From Paenibacillus soyae (GTDB lineage Bacteria; Bacillota; Bacilli; Paenibacillales; Paenibacillaceae): 64,000 nt of DNA. How positions within the stretch are numbered: position 1 is the first letter of the stretch; each line of letters starts with the position of its first letter. The stretch spans positions 124,001 to 188,000 of the forward strand of contig NZ_JANIPJ010000014.1 in NCBI RefSeq assembly GCF_024623455.1. The letters are read 5' to 3'. A program made the translations under genes and the position numbers. Below are positions 34,696-43,191 of the stretch, piece after piece. Below the pieces are notes generated by a model, which had not been told where the DNA came from, ran no database searches, and saw nothing but the letters and a program-made list of their open reading frames with translations.

Positions 34696-36437
34696 GCAAG
34701 CTCCTCCTCTCGCCCGCTTTGCAGCAGTCTGGCGTAATGCGAATCCGGATTCGCCGCCAGCTCTTCCCGCGAGCCGAACTCCAATTGGCGGCCGTCGCCG
34801 ACCACCATAATTTTATCTACCTGCTCCAAGGTAGCCAGCCGATGGGCAATGATGATGCCCGTGCTGTGCCGCAGCAGCTGGTTCACTCCCGCTTGCAGCA
34901 TCGCTTCCGTCGCGGCGTCAAGCCTCGATGAAGGCTCATCCAGCACAATCAAGCTCGGCTTGGCAAGAAACACTCTCGCAAGCGCGAATAGCTGCGCTTC
35001 GCCTGCCGACAACGATGAGCCGCCCGACGACAAATGCGTATCCAGCCCTTCCGGCTGAGCCGAAATCCAGGGACGCAGACCAAGCTGCCCTATCGTCTCC
35101 ATGATGGACGCGTCCGTCACGTTCTCATTGAACAAGGTCAAATTGTCGCGCAGGGTGCCGTCGAACAATTGAACGTCCTGCGTCACCATGCCGACCCGGC
35201 GGTACAACGCCGGCAACGCGAGCTTCGTGATATCCACTCCGCCAATGCGAATGACGCCGCTGTCCAGGTTATACAGGCGGAGCAGCGCCCGGCTTAGACT
35301 AGACTTCCCGCTGCCCGTTCGCCCAATAATGCCGAGGCGCTCTCCCGGCTGAAGCGAGAACGAGATATTTTGCAGGACCGGTTTATCCTTGCTGTAGCTG
35401 AAGCTTACTTGTTCAAACTCTAGACTGAGCGCGCCATCCGGCAGCCACTCCTCTTCGCCGTCCAGGATCTCCGTGCGCTGCGATAACAATTCGCGGGAAC
35501 GAAGCATGCCCGACTTGGCCTTTTGGAATTCCTGCACCTGGTCGCCCAGCCTTTCGATCGGATCATTCAGCATTTGCGTATATTGGTAGATCAGATAAAG
35601 CATGCCCAGGCTGATCTCGCCCTGCATATAGGAACGAACGCCCAGCAGCATGACGGCCGTGACCGCCAGCGTAAACAAGGAAACCGTCATATTCCAAGGC
35701 ACGACGCGAAGCATCCAGGCTTTTCTCCCTTTCAGGAAGACGGCGCGCATGGCGCGGTAGAAGCGATTCATGACGTAAGGGACTTGCCCGTTCGCCTGCA
35801 CATCCTCGATGCCGGCAATCCGTTCTTCGATCAAGCTGAACAGAGCGGCGCTCGCTTCACGATCCTTGCTGGAAGACTGGACGCCAACATTGCGGATGAT
35901 CGTCATCGCGAGAACGGACAGAAGCGTAAACGCCGTCATCACGGCGGCGATCGGCACGCTAACCGTATACATAAAGCCGAGAATGCCGGCGAGCAGTACG
36001 AAGCTGCCGATAACTTGCACAATAAACATCGCGAAAAAATTCGAAATATTAGACACGTCGCCGTCAACGCGCTCGATCATCTCGCCCGGCGTCTTCTGGT
36101 TATGGAATCGCATATCGAGCCGCAGACAATGCTTCAGAAGGTCGCCGCGAAGACGATTGGTCGTTCGCCAGGACACGTCGCTTCCCAAGTAAGTGACCGC
36201 AACCCCCAGCGATTGATTGACGACGGCGAGCACAAGGAACAACGCCGCGAGCTCCAGCAGCTCGCTCATCCCTCCGCCTCCCGACGCCGCGTCGATAAAG
36301 CGCTGAATGACTTGTGGATTCATCAATTGAAGACCCGTCGATCCAAGAAGCAGGATGAGCAGCAGGATAATGCGGCCCTTCACCGGCTTCAAGTAACGCA
36401 GCAGCCATATCGTAGATATTTTCTGTTGGTCAGCCAT
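34692..36437 (-). CDS. ABC exporter half-transporter, canonical catalytic site
   Basis: 581 residues with six N-terminal helices and an ATPase domain: Walker A GRTGSGKSS, Walker B LIVLDEPSSRLD with the catalytic Glu, H-loop IIAHRLATL. Its signature, SLSAGEAQLFALAR, departs from LSGGQ (second Gly of the motif is Ala). Together with the neighbour that lacks the catalytic Glu, this makes one competent and one degenerate ATP site, as known for heterodimeric multidrug exporters. First gene of the two-gene operon; AAGGGGGA precedes the ATG. Confidence 0.92.
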   Translation of the reverse strand: MADQQKISTIWLLRYLKPVKGRIILLLILLLGSTGLQLMNPQVIQRFIDAASGGGGMSELLELAALFLVLAVVNQSLGVAVTYLGSDVSWRTTNRLRGDLLKHCLRLDMRFHNQKTPGEMIERVDGDVSNISNFFAMFIVQVIGSFVLLAGILGFMYTVSVPIAAVMTAFTLLSVLAMTIIRNVGVQSSSKDREASAALFSLIEERIAGIEDVQANGQVPYVMNRFYRAMRAVFLKGRKAWMLRVVPWNMTVSLFTLAVTAVMLLGVRSYMQGEISLGMLYLIYQYTQMLNDPIERLGDQVQEFQKAKSGMLRSRELLSQRTEILDGEEEWLPDGALSLEFEQVSFSYSKDKPVLQNISFSLQPGERLGIIGRTGSGKSSLSRALLRLYNLDSGVIRIGGVDITKLALPALYRRVGMVTQDVQLFDGTLRDNLTLFNENVTDASIMETIGQLGLRPWISAQPEGLDTHLSSGGSSLSAGEAQLFALARVFLAKPSLIVLDEPSSRLDAATEAMLQAGVNQLLRHSTGIIIAHRLATLEQVDKIMVVGDGRQLEFGSREELAANPDSHYARLLQSGREEELA

Positions 36438-36532
36438 GGGCTTTCCCCCTTCTCATTAGCAACAATCAATAGTCTAGACGAAGTTGGGTCTTCCTTCCAG
36501 ATAAAAAACGTTTATAAATAAAGGCGGCGGCG

Positions 36533-36566
36533 CAAAAAAAGCACATCGCCGTCTGAGCGATGTACT
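36533..36566 (-). terminator. Intrinsic terminator of the TetR/esterase/kinase operon
   Basis: Stem AGCACATCGC / GCGATGTACT (one mismatch), followed by seven T on the minus strand. Confidence 0.92.
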
Positions 36567-36595
36567 TTCTCGAATTTTCTATGAAATGTGAGATC

Positions 36596-37561
36596 TTAAA
36601 GCCGCTTCAACTCGACAAACCGTTCCCAGCCTCGCGCCATATTTTCCCGGGCCCAATTCCAGTGATCCTTGTTTTCATACTGGCGATATGTACATTCAAT
36701 CCATAGAATGAGATCCAAATACAGATCGTACAGCGCTCTTCTTCTCCGCTCATGGATCGTCGCGACCTTCCTCCCATAGCCTTCCGCGAACGAGCCGGAC
36801 CGGTTAAAGTGGCTGAAAAAATGCTCCATGAGCGGGTCTCCCCAGAGCGCCCGTTCGAAATCGATCAAACCCGATATTTTCCCGTTATCGACGAATACGT
36901 TGCCTTCCCACAGATCCCAGTGCACGAGACTGGGCTGCTCCACCTCGCTTAAGGCGTCCGCATGGCGAATGATTTCCGCTTCTATGGCGGAGTATCCGCC
37001 CGGCAGCTCAATCTCGGCGTCCTTGCCGTCGGCCAGAACCCCCATAATCATCTGCTGGAAGGCTTCGGCCCATGTCGTTTTCCACGAATCCTCCTGCGCA
37101 TAATACCCGAAACGGGTTCCGCGGTTTTCGTTAATGAGTCGATTGTATGCGCCCAGCTCGCTTTCGATCGCGTCTTTTTCACTCGTGGACAATGACTCTT
37201 TTATTTTATTGTAGGGGACGCCATGGAGCTGCTCCATGATGAAATACTCCGACGGAACCAAGGTGCAGGCATCATCGTAAGCCAATACATTCGGAACTGG
37301 AACCGCGCCGCCCTTGTCCAGCAAGCGGAGGACTTCGACTTCCGTTCTCATCATGCTTCGTTCGTACCGCATCATCTTTGTCCCGTGGATCGGCGCGACC
37401 TTAAGAACGGCAGCCGTTCCATCGCTCATAAGGATCGAGTAGGCGCTGTTCGCCCACCCGTCAGTTAACTCCTTCGTCTCTTGCGGGCGCTTTCCGAATG
37501 CATGAAGAATGATCCGTTCTATTTCATGGCTCTCTAGCTTCGATTTCGCTGCGTTTTGCAT
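36596..37561 (-). CDS. APH-family phosphotransferase
   Basis: 321 residues with the aminoglycoside-phosphotransferase fold. Catalytic loop LVHWDLWEGNVFV (Brenner-type HxDxxxxN) near 213-225 and metal-binding GLIDFERALWGDP. An N-terminal lobe with AVLKVAP supplies the ATP-binding Lys. It could phosphorylate an antibiotic or a small sugar/amino-alcohol; the family is broad. GAGGGGGA is before the ATG. It follows the esterase gene by 19 bases, so it is the last gene of the TetR-led operon. Confidence 0.88.
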   Translation of the reverse strand: MQNAAKSKLESHEIERIILHAFGKRPQETKELTDGWANSAYSILMSDGTAAVLKVAPIHGTKMMRYERSMMRTEVEVLRLLDKGGAVPVPNVLAYDDACTLVPSEYFIMEQLHGVPYNKIKESLSTSEKDAIESELGAYNRLINENRGTRFGYYAQEDSWKTTWAEAFQQMIMGVLADGKDAEIELPGGYSAIEAEIIRHADALSEVEQPSLVHWDLWEGNVFVDNGKISGLIDFERALWGDPLMEHFFSHFNRSGSFAEGYGRKVATIHERRRRALYDLYLDLILWIECTYRQYENKDHWNWARENMARGWERFVELKRL

Positions 37562-37580
37562 TCTTCGTCCCCCTCGATCA

Positions 37581-38486
37581 TTAATTGGCGACTGGCCGAT
37601 TCAAATAAGCAGACAAAAACTGCTCGGTAATAGCAAGAACCTGGGGACTCCAGAAGCCTGGACCATGGTCGGCGCCAGCTACCTTATAAAACAAAACCCG
37701 ATGCCCGTGTTCCTTCAGCGTCTTATACATTTCTATACTCTGATTCACGTGAACGATTCGATCGTTGTCTCCATGCATGATAAGAAACGGCGGAAGCTCT
37801 TTATTCAGATTCTGATGAATAGGACTTGCTTTCTTCGCGATTTCGATATGCTCCTTAACCTTGCCCCCGATCAACAAACCTTCAGGGGAATCGGCGGCAT
37901 CGTGATCCAGAATGTCATTATATTTTCCCAAGGTAAGCAGATCCGTCACGCCATAATAATCGACTACCGCGCTTACCTCGTCCGACTGCTCCCCATAAAG
38001 TCCGTTATTGTAGTCGCCTATCGTAAGTCCCGTCATTAAAGAAAGATGTCCTCCGGATGAGTCGCCCCATACGGCTACACGATTCGAATCGATTCCGTAT
38101 TCTTCTGCGTGCCTTCGCATAAATCTAATCGCGCATTTTACATCCTCGACGGCAGCCGGGAACTGCGCGATATCGGTATCCCTGATTTCAACGCTGGCTA
38201 CCACATATCCCTTTGCCGCGATTTGAGAGAGATTGGGAATCCCGGCATATACGTCTTGTTTTCTCCAGGCAGAGCCTTGAACAAAGACGACAAGAGGAAA
38301 TTTGTACCCCTCTCGGCGCGGCATGATGATTTGAAGTCTTCTTTCGATTTCTCCATAGGTAGCATAGACGACGTCGGGCCGATAAGAACAGGAATAAAAC
38401 TTTCCCGCTTCCGCATAATCCCCAAATAAAACCTGTGTTCCTTCTGGCATTTCATTCGCCGCAATATCCGCTGCTTTTTTATCCAT
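37581..38486 (-). CDS. Alpha/beta hydrolase (BD-FAE/esterase type)
   Basis: 301 residues. Core motifs: VVFVQGSAWRKQD (oxyanion loop in the place of HGG), VASVEIR, nucleophile elbow VWGDSSGGHLS (Ser near 147), Asp in IMHGDNDRIVH and His in GADHGPGFW. The set fits the acetyl-esterase/BD-FAE group; no signal peptide, so the substrate is inside the cell. The ATG has AGGGGGAG upstream; the open frame extends 29 codons further into the TetR gene but lacks a ribosome site there. Middle gene of the operon. Confidence 0.9.
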   Translation of the reverse strand: MDKKAADIAANEMPEGTQVLFGDYAEAGKFYSCSYRPDVVYATYGEIERRLQIIMPRREGYKFPLVVFVQGSAWRKQDVYAGIPNLSQIAAKGYVVASVEIRDTDIAQFPAAVEDVKCAIRFMRRHAEEYGIDSNRVAVWGDSSGGHLSLMTGLTIGDYNNGLYGEQSDEVSAVVDYYGVTDLLTLGKYNDILDHDAADSPEGLLIGGKVKEHIEIAKKASPIHQNLNKELPPFLIMHGDNDRIVHVNQSIEMYKTLKEHGHRVLFYKVAGADHGPGFWSPQVLAITEQFLSAYLNRPVAN

Positions 38487-38523
38487 GCAAGACTCCCCCT
38501 CTATGATTACTACCGCTAAATCC

Positions 38524-39162
38524 TCATGAAAGCTGCTGAATGACTTGCAGGATCTTCTTATCCATACCCGCATCGTCTACCGAATCCAGAAAGCTTGGCG
38601 TTATTAATTGCTGTTTTTTTATCAAGTAATAATCCAACAACGCCTGCTTCAAAGTGATATCGAATTGTATGGTAAACGCCGGCTCGAGTATACGTCTAAG
38701 CACGACATCATCCTGCACCAAGAACAATGCCGGGTTTATGGGATTGAATACGCCTTCGGCGACACCAGCCTCGAAAAACTGCCTAAAACAGGTTAGGCGT
38801 TCTTGTTCTGCTCGCAGGAGAGTATCTAGCAAATTGGGATACGCTTCCTTCAAATCCTGCAGGAGAATATCGGGAACATACACCGCCGCTTTCAAAGAAT
38901 GCTCAAAGACGATCTGAAATCGCTCTGAATAGGATATTCCCTGGTCTACCATCATTTTCTCGCCGGATTTAAAGTAGTCGGCGCAACTATCAACAAACAA
39001 TTTGACGATATCGTCCTTGGAAGAAAAGTATTTATACATGGTCGCCTTGCTAATATCCATATGTCTCGCAATATCATCCATATTGAGCTGGCTGAATCGG
39101 TTTTTTCTAAAAACAGGCTTTATTTTTTCGAAATATTTGTATCTGATTTGGTCTTTCTCCAT
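38524..39162 (-). CDS. TetR/AcrR-family regulator
   Basis: 212 residues. HTH at about 20-50: FSQLNMDDIARHMDISKATMYKYFSSKDDIVKLF. The C-terminal ligand domain is all-helical. First gene of an operon with an esterase (37-base gap) and a phosphotransferase; it diverges from an NAD-dependent epimerase. A long inverted repeat between the two starts is the likely operator, so it probably represses itself, its operon and the divergent gene. GGAGG precedes the ATG. Confidence 0.93.
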   Translation of the reverse strand: MEKDQIRYKYFEKIKPVFRKNRFSQLNMDDIARHMDISKATMYKYFSSKDDIVKLFVDSCADYFKSGEKMMVDQGISYSERFQIVFEHSLKAAVYVPDILLQDLKEAYPNLLDTLLRAEQERLTCFRQFFEAGVAEGVFNPINPALFLVQDDVVLRRILEPAFTIQFDITLKQALLDYYLIKKQQLITPSFLDSVDDAGMDKKILQVIQQLS

Positions 39163-39211
39163 CTTCCCTGCCTCCTATCTCCTCCTTTCCATCGTAGCTC
39201 ACATTTGCCCT

Positions 39212-39277
39212 GAAGTAAACGATTCTTGACGATATGAACAAACTAAACTAATTTTGCATTTTCAGTTTACTTTGTTC
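39212..39277. promoter_or_regulatory. TetR operator candidate with three half-sites
   Basis: Inverted repeat GAACAAACTAAACT (39236-39249) / AGTTTACTTTGTTC (39264-39277), one mismatch over 14 bases, 14-base centre. A third half-site AAGTAAAC is at 39213-39220. It occupies the whole divergent promoter region. Confidence 0.75.
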
Positions 39278-39333
39278 GAGTTGTGTTGTGTATTGGGTTT
39301 AAACCAATAATTTACATGATGGGGAGTGGTACG

Positions 39334-40335
39334 ATGCGCGCTTTTGTTACTGGAGGCACAGGATTGCTCGGCGGCAATTTAATTCGGCTTTTGGCGGATC
39401 AGGGTTATCAGATCAAGACCCTTGTCCGATCGGCCAAAAAAGCAGAAACGTTATTTGGCGGGTTGAACGTCGAAGTTATTACCGGGGATATGATGGACAT
39501 TGAACCATGGGCGCATCATCTGAAGGATTGCGATGTTCTCTTTCATACCGCGGCTTATTTCCGCGAGACGTTCCGCAGAGGAGATCACTGGACCCCATTA
39601 CACAAGGTGAACGTGACTCAGACTGTTCGATTATTTGAGTATGCGGAAAAATACGGCGTGGGGAAAATTATTCATACCAGTACAAATGCGACTATTCGCA
39701 AACGCGGGGATGGAAGGCCAAGCGACGAAAGCGACCGGATGGATCCCGATGAAGCACTTAATTTATACGGGAAAAGCAAGGTGGTCGGAGACCAGGCAAT
39801 CGATAAATTTCTGCGGGAGCACAAAACCCCGGTCGTAACGATTCTGCCCGCCTGGATGTTCGGTCCCGGCGATTCCGCTCCGACCGGCAGCGGCCAGCTA
39901 GTATTGAACTTCCTGTCCAGAAAGCTGCCAGGGTCCTTCCCTTCCGGTATCGACGTCGTGGACGCCCGGGATGTGGCGCTTGCGATGATTAAAGCGGCCG
40001 AATCCTCCGTTGGCAACGAGCGATATATCATTTCCGGCCATTATACGAATTTAGAGGAATTGTTCGCCATTCTTCAGAGAGTATCCGGTGTCCAAGGACC
40101 GTCCAAAAAATTCCCCCTTCCTCTTGTCTATCTGTCAACATGGATCAATGAACGAATAGCCGTATTGCGAAACAAGGAAACCGATCTCTCCATAGAGGAG
40201 CTTCGTGTCATGACCGAAATGAAGCGAACAAGCGGGGCAAAGGCCGTTCGTAATCTGAAGGCTGCCATTAGACCGCTTGAGGATACCCTTCGGGATACGG
40301 TCCAATGGTTTAGAGCTAATGGCGCAAAGGGATAA
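39334..40335 (+). CDS. NAD(P)-dependent epimerase / dihydroflavonol-reductase-like SDR
   Basis: 333 residues. MRAFVTGGTGLLGGNLIRLL opens the Rossmann fold; HTAAYF, STNATI and YGKSKVVGDQ (YxxxK) complete the extended-SDR active site. C-terminal half resembles dihydroflavonol-4-reductase-like proteins. Substrate unknown. The chosen ATG follows GGGGAG by seven bases; the frame opens 17 codons earlier without such a site. The shared operator links it to the TetR operon, so both may answer the same compound. Confidence 0.88.
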   Translation: MRAFVTGGTGLLGGNLIRLLADQGYQIKTLVRSAKKAETLFGGLNVEVITGDMMDIEPWAHHLKDCDVLFHTAAYFRETFRRGDHWTPLHKVNVTQTVRLFEYAEKYGVGKIIHTSTNATIRKRGDGRPSDESDRMDPDEALNLYGKSKVVGDQAIDKFLREHKTPVVTILPAWMFGPGDSAPTGSGQLVLNFLSRKLPGSFPSGIDVVDARDVALAMIKAAESSVGNERYIISGHYTNLEELFAILQRVSGVQGPSKKFPLPLVYLSTWINERIAVLRNKETDLSIEELRVMTEMKRTSGAKAVRNLKAAIRPLEDTLRDTVQWFRANGAKG

Positions 40336-40385
40336 AGGCTGGCGTGAAATGCGGCACGGTTCCCCGCGCTTTCTGTAACCGCAAG

Positions 40386-40417
40386 TTGAAGGGCCATCCT
40401 CCGCAAATGGCCCTTCA
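40386..40417. terminator. Hairpin between two convergent genes
   Basis: Perfect 11-bp stem TGAAGGGCCAT / ATGGCCCTTCA with a 10-nt loop. There is no T tract on either strand, so termination would be weak or factor-assisted. Confidence 0.5.
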
Positions 40418-40435
40418 TGGCGTTGCGTCTCTCGC

Positions 40436-41206
40436 TTACAAATGAGACCCGCCCGTCGCATCGAGCATCTGTCCCGTTACCCAACGGCCGTCCGGCGAAG
40501 CCGCAAACGCGACGATATCCGCGATATCCGCAGGTTCGCCCACTCGTCCAAGCGCGGACATTCCTTCGGCGTGCGTTCGACCTTCGGGCGTATGCAGCCA
40601 CGCCGCGTTAACGTCCGTATCGACGATGCCAGGCATGACCGCATTGACGGTAATACCCCGCGGACCCAGAAGCTGGGCCAGGTGAAGGGTAAATGTATTG
40701 ATTGCGCCTTTGGTCAAGTTGTAGGCCATAATATGCGGGTAGGCAATTCGTGTCACTCCGGATGAAATGTTAATAACGCGACCGCCGTTCCGCAAGCGTC
40801 CGAGCGATCGTTGGACGAGAAAAAACGGCGCTTTGACATTGACCGCGAACAGCTTATCAAAATCCTCTTCGTTCGTCTCTTCAAATGACGACGATGTGCC
40901 GATTCCAGCATTGTTGACCAAGATATCAAATTGGTTGCTGCCCGTCCTGCGAATAAGCTCCTCATCCAGAATGTTAAGTAGCTTGTCGACACCGTCCAGG
41001 GAATCCAATTCTGCGCCAATGGCGAAAGCCGTGCCGCCCGCGGCATGTATCATGGAAACAGTCTCTTCCGCCGCGTCTCTCCGTAAGCCGTAATGTACAG
41101 CGACCAGCGCACCTTCGTCCGCGAGGCGCAGAGCGATCCCTCTCCCGATTCCACGGCTGGCTCCTGTGACAACCGCGACTTTGCTTTCCAGACGTTTGCT
41201 ATTCAT
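40436..41206 (-). CDS. Classical SDR oxidoreductase (FabG-like)
   Basis: 256 residues. TGASRGIGRG, NNAGIG, NISSGV and YNLTKGAIN show a complete cofactor site and catalytic Ser-Tyr-Lys set; PGIVDTD and the C-terminal GQMLDATGG are typical of 3-oxoacyl reductase-like SDRs. Preference for NADP(H) is suggested by the ASRG loop. AGGAG is nine bases before the ATG. A MerR-type promoter in front, right behind a MerR gene, indicates induction by that regulator. Confidence 0.9.
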   Translation of the reverse strand: MNSKRLESKVAVVTGASRGIGRGIALRLADEGALVAVHYGLRRDAAEETVSMIHAAGGTAFAIGAELDSLDGVDKLLNILDEELIRRTGSNQFDILVNNAGIGTSSSFEETNEEDFDKLFAVNVKAPFFLVQRSLGRLRNGGRVINISSGVTRIAYPHIMAYNLTKGAINTFTLHLAQLLGPRGITVNAVMPGIVDTDVNAAWLHTPEGRTHAEGMSALGRVGEPADIADIVAFAASPDGRWVTGQMLDATGGSHL

Positions 41207-41238
41207 ATAGACCCACTCCTTATCAATTGGTAAGTACC

Positions 41239-41270
41239 ATGATAAACCCTCCCCTGGAGCGGAGAGTCAA
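41239..41270 (-). promoter_or_regulatory. MerR-type promoter with 20-bp spacer
   Basis: On the minus strand TTGACT and TATCAT are 20 bases apart; the spacer region contains the dyad ACTCTCC-N8-GGAGGGT (one mismatch). Over-long spacers with a dyad are the hallmark of MerR-activated promoters. It starts at the stop codon of the MerR gene and reads into the SDR gene. Confidence 0.8.
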
Positions 41271-42115
41271 GTGGATCCCGAAGCTTTTTTTCGAATCCGT
41301 TCGATCGGCATGATCGTCTCCGCCATTCGTAACTGGCCGTAGATATCTTTGTCCGACGTTAGATATACCTCCCGGACCGGAACCGTCTCGAGCGGCCGGT
41401 AACCCTCGTTAGCTGCCCATGACCTCAGCACCTCGGCCGCCTTGCAATTATTTTTATACGGGTCGCATCGGTGGGTATAAATAACAGCAGCCTTCACGCC
41501 TGGCATTTGATAGATGCTCACACTGCGGCTGTCAGGTATCTCTTTGGAGATTGGCATAGCCACCTCGATGTCCGAAGGCTCTTCGTCACAATCAGCCTTC
41601 CTGTGCCATACGATTGTCATCTCGCGCTCCGGATCCTCACCGTGTGAGCGGACATACCGCTTCAGTTCGTCGAGCAGGAGACAAAGCTTGCCCTTCGGCG
41701 TATTCTCGCGGATGGAAGCCACGAGAACAGGCTCCACGCTTCGCAGCGAAATCTTCCCATCCTCTGCAGTCGCCGCATGTCTTACTACCCGTACGAGCCG
41801 TTCATCGACCTCTTCAAGCTGCTGCTGGGCCATCCGTATTTGCGACTCGAGTTCCTCCCGCTTCTTGAGCAGCGTACTTACCGCTTCCGACGGAGAAACC
41901 GCTCCGGTCAACAGCGGCCGCATCATCTCGAGTGTCAGGCCCTGTTCTTTGAACCCTTCGATGCGACGAATGGTCAGCAGCTGATCTGCCGTGTAGTATC
42001 GATAGCCCGAATCCTTCTCTACGTGAGCGGGCTTTAGCAGGCCAAGTTCATCATAGTGACGCAGCGTTTTGATCGTCATTCCGCTCAGTTTGGCGAACGC
42101 TCCAATTTTAAACAT
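41267..42115 (-). CDS. MerR-family regulator with GyrI-like effector domain
   Basis: 282 residues. HTH: MFKIGAFAKLSGMTIKTLRHYDELGLLKPA, then DSGYRYYTADQLLTIRRI. A coiled coil (LKKREELESQIRMAQQQLEEVDERL) mediates dimerisation. The C-terminal half is a GyrI/BmrR-like ligand domain. This makes it a BmrR-type activator sensing a hydrophobic or cationic compound. The ATG follows GAGGGGTG; 20 upstream codons are not counted. Its target is most likely the SDR gene behind it. Confidence 0.9.
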   Translation of the reverse strand: MFKIGAFAKLSGMTIKTLRHYDELGLLKPAHVEKDSGYRYYTADQLLTIRRIEGFKEQGLTLEMMRPLLTGAVSPSEAVSTLLKKREELESQIRMAQQQLEEVDERLVRVVRHAATAEDGKISLRSVEPVLVASIRENTPKGKLCLLLDELKRYVRSHGEDPEREMTIVWHRKADCDEEPSDIEVAMPISKEIPDSRSVSIYQMPGVKAAVIYTHRCDPYKNNCKAAEVLRSWAANEGYRPLETVPVREVYLTSDKDIYGQLRMAETIMPIERIRKKASGST

Positions 42116-42185
42116 ACGCACCCCTCGCTTATATTCCGATACTGTAATTTTATCACTTGCCAATGCTGCTGCCACTTTGTTCCAT

Positions 42186-42227
42186 GAAAAAATACACCAT
42201 CAAGATATAACCTCTTGATGGTGTATT
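42186..42227 (-). terminator. Terminator of the Lpl-type transporter operon
   Basis: Perfect 15-bp stem AATACACCATCAAGA / TCTTGATGGTGTATT with a 7-nt loop and six T on the minus strand. Confidence 0.95.
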
Positions 42228-42258
42228 CCACTCCAATATACCGTTCTTGGCGCCGAGC

Positions 42259-43179
42259 CTATTCCTTCACGCTTCCAAGCTGCAAGCCGGCGACGAAATG
42301 CCGCTGCAGGAATGGGTACACGACCAGAATCGGCAGCGATGCCACGATCGTGATGGCGGCCCTAATCGACAGCGGCGTAAGCATCGTGGCCGTATCCGCG
42401 GCAGCCGCTGAAGAGATGTTCGGATTACTGTTGAAATTCATCGAGGAGGACAATAGCCTCATGAGCTCGTATTGGAGCGTGCTGAGCTCCTGCCTCGACG
42501 AGGCGAAGATAAACGTGTCAAACCACTGATTCCATTGGCCGACGGCCGTGAATAACGATATCGTCGCCAGCACGGGCGCGCAGAGAGGCAGAATGATGCT
42601 GATGAACACCTTGAAGTCGCTCGCGCCATCCATCTTGGCCGATTCGACCAAGCTTTCCGGCAGCGTGTGAATATAAGTGCGGACGACGAGCATGTTGAAC
42701 GCGCTAATCAGCCCTGCCCCGGCTCCCGGGAACAGAATATAAACCAGAAAGTTATTCAGCAGATGCAGATCCTTAATCAAAAAATAGGAAGGGATAAGAC
42801 CGGCGCTGAAGTACATGGTGAGCACGAAAATCAGCGTGACGGGCTTCCGGAACATATACTCCTTACGGCTGATGGTATACGCCAGCATCGCCGTCAGGAA
42901 GACGCTGATCACCGTGCCGATGACGGTCCTGGCTACGGACACCCAGAACGCATCATACACTTTCCCGCTCACGAAGACCGCCTCGTAATTTTTGAACGTC
43001 CATTCCCGCGGCCAAATGTAGATGCCGCCGCGCGTCGTGTCGATCCCCGAGTTGAACGAGATCGCCAGCGTATTAAGAAACGGATATAACGTGACGATCA
43101 CGATGAACAGCATGATGAGATAGTTGAACGTATGGAACAGAAACGGCTCCGCTTTGAATTTGGTTCGTACTGTTTGCAT
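42259..43179 (-). CDS. Sugar ABC transporter permease (LplC-like)
   Basis: 306 residues with six helices and the EAA loop LPESLVESAKMDGASDFKVFISIILPLCAPV, typical of the CUT1 permease pair. N-terminal KFKAEPFLFHTFNYLIM and the ending QRHFVAGLQLGSVKE are characteristic of the LplC/YtcP branch. It forms the channel with the upstream LplB-like protein. AAGGAGG overlaps the upstream stop; last gene of the operon. Confidence 0.94.
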   Translation of the reverse strand: MQTVRTKFKAEPFLFHTFNYLIMLFIVIVTLYPFLNTLAISFNSGIDTTRGGIYIWPREWTFKNYEAVFVSGKVYDAFWVSVARTVIGTVISVFLTAMLAYTISRKEYMFRKPVTLIFVLTMYFSAGLIPSYFLIKDLHLLNNFLVYILFPGAGAGLISAFNMLVVRTYIHTLPESLVESAKMDGASDFKVFISIILPLCAPVLATISLFTAVGQWNQWFDTFIFASSRQELSTLQYELMRLLSSSMNFNSNPNISSAAAADTATMLTPLSIRAAITIVASLPILVVYPFLQRHFVAGLQLGSVKE

Positions 43180-43191
43180 AGGGAGCCCTCC

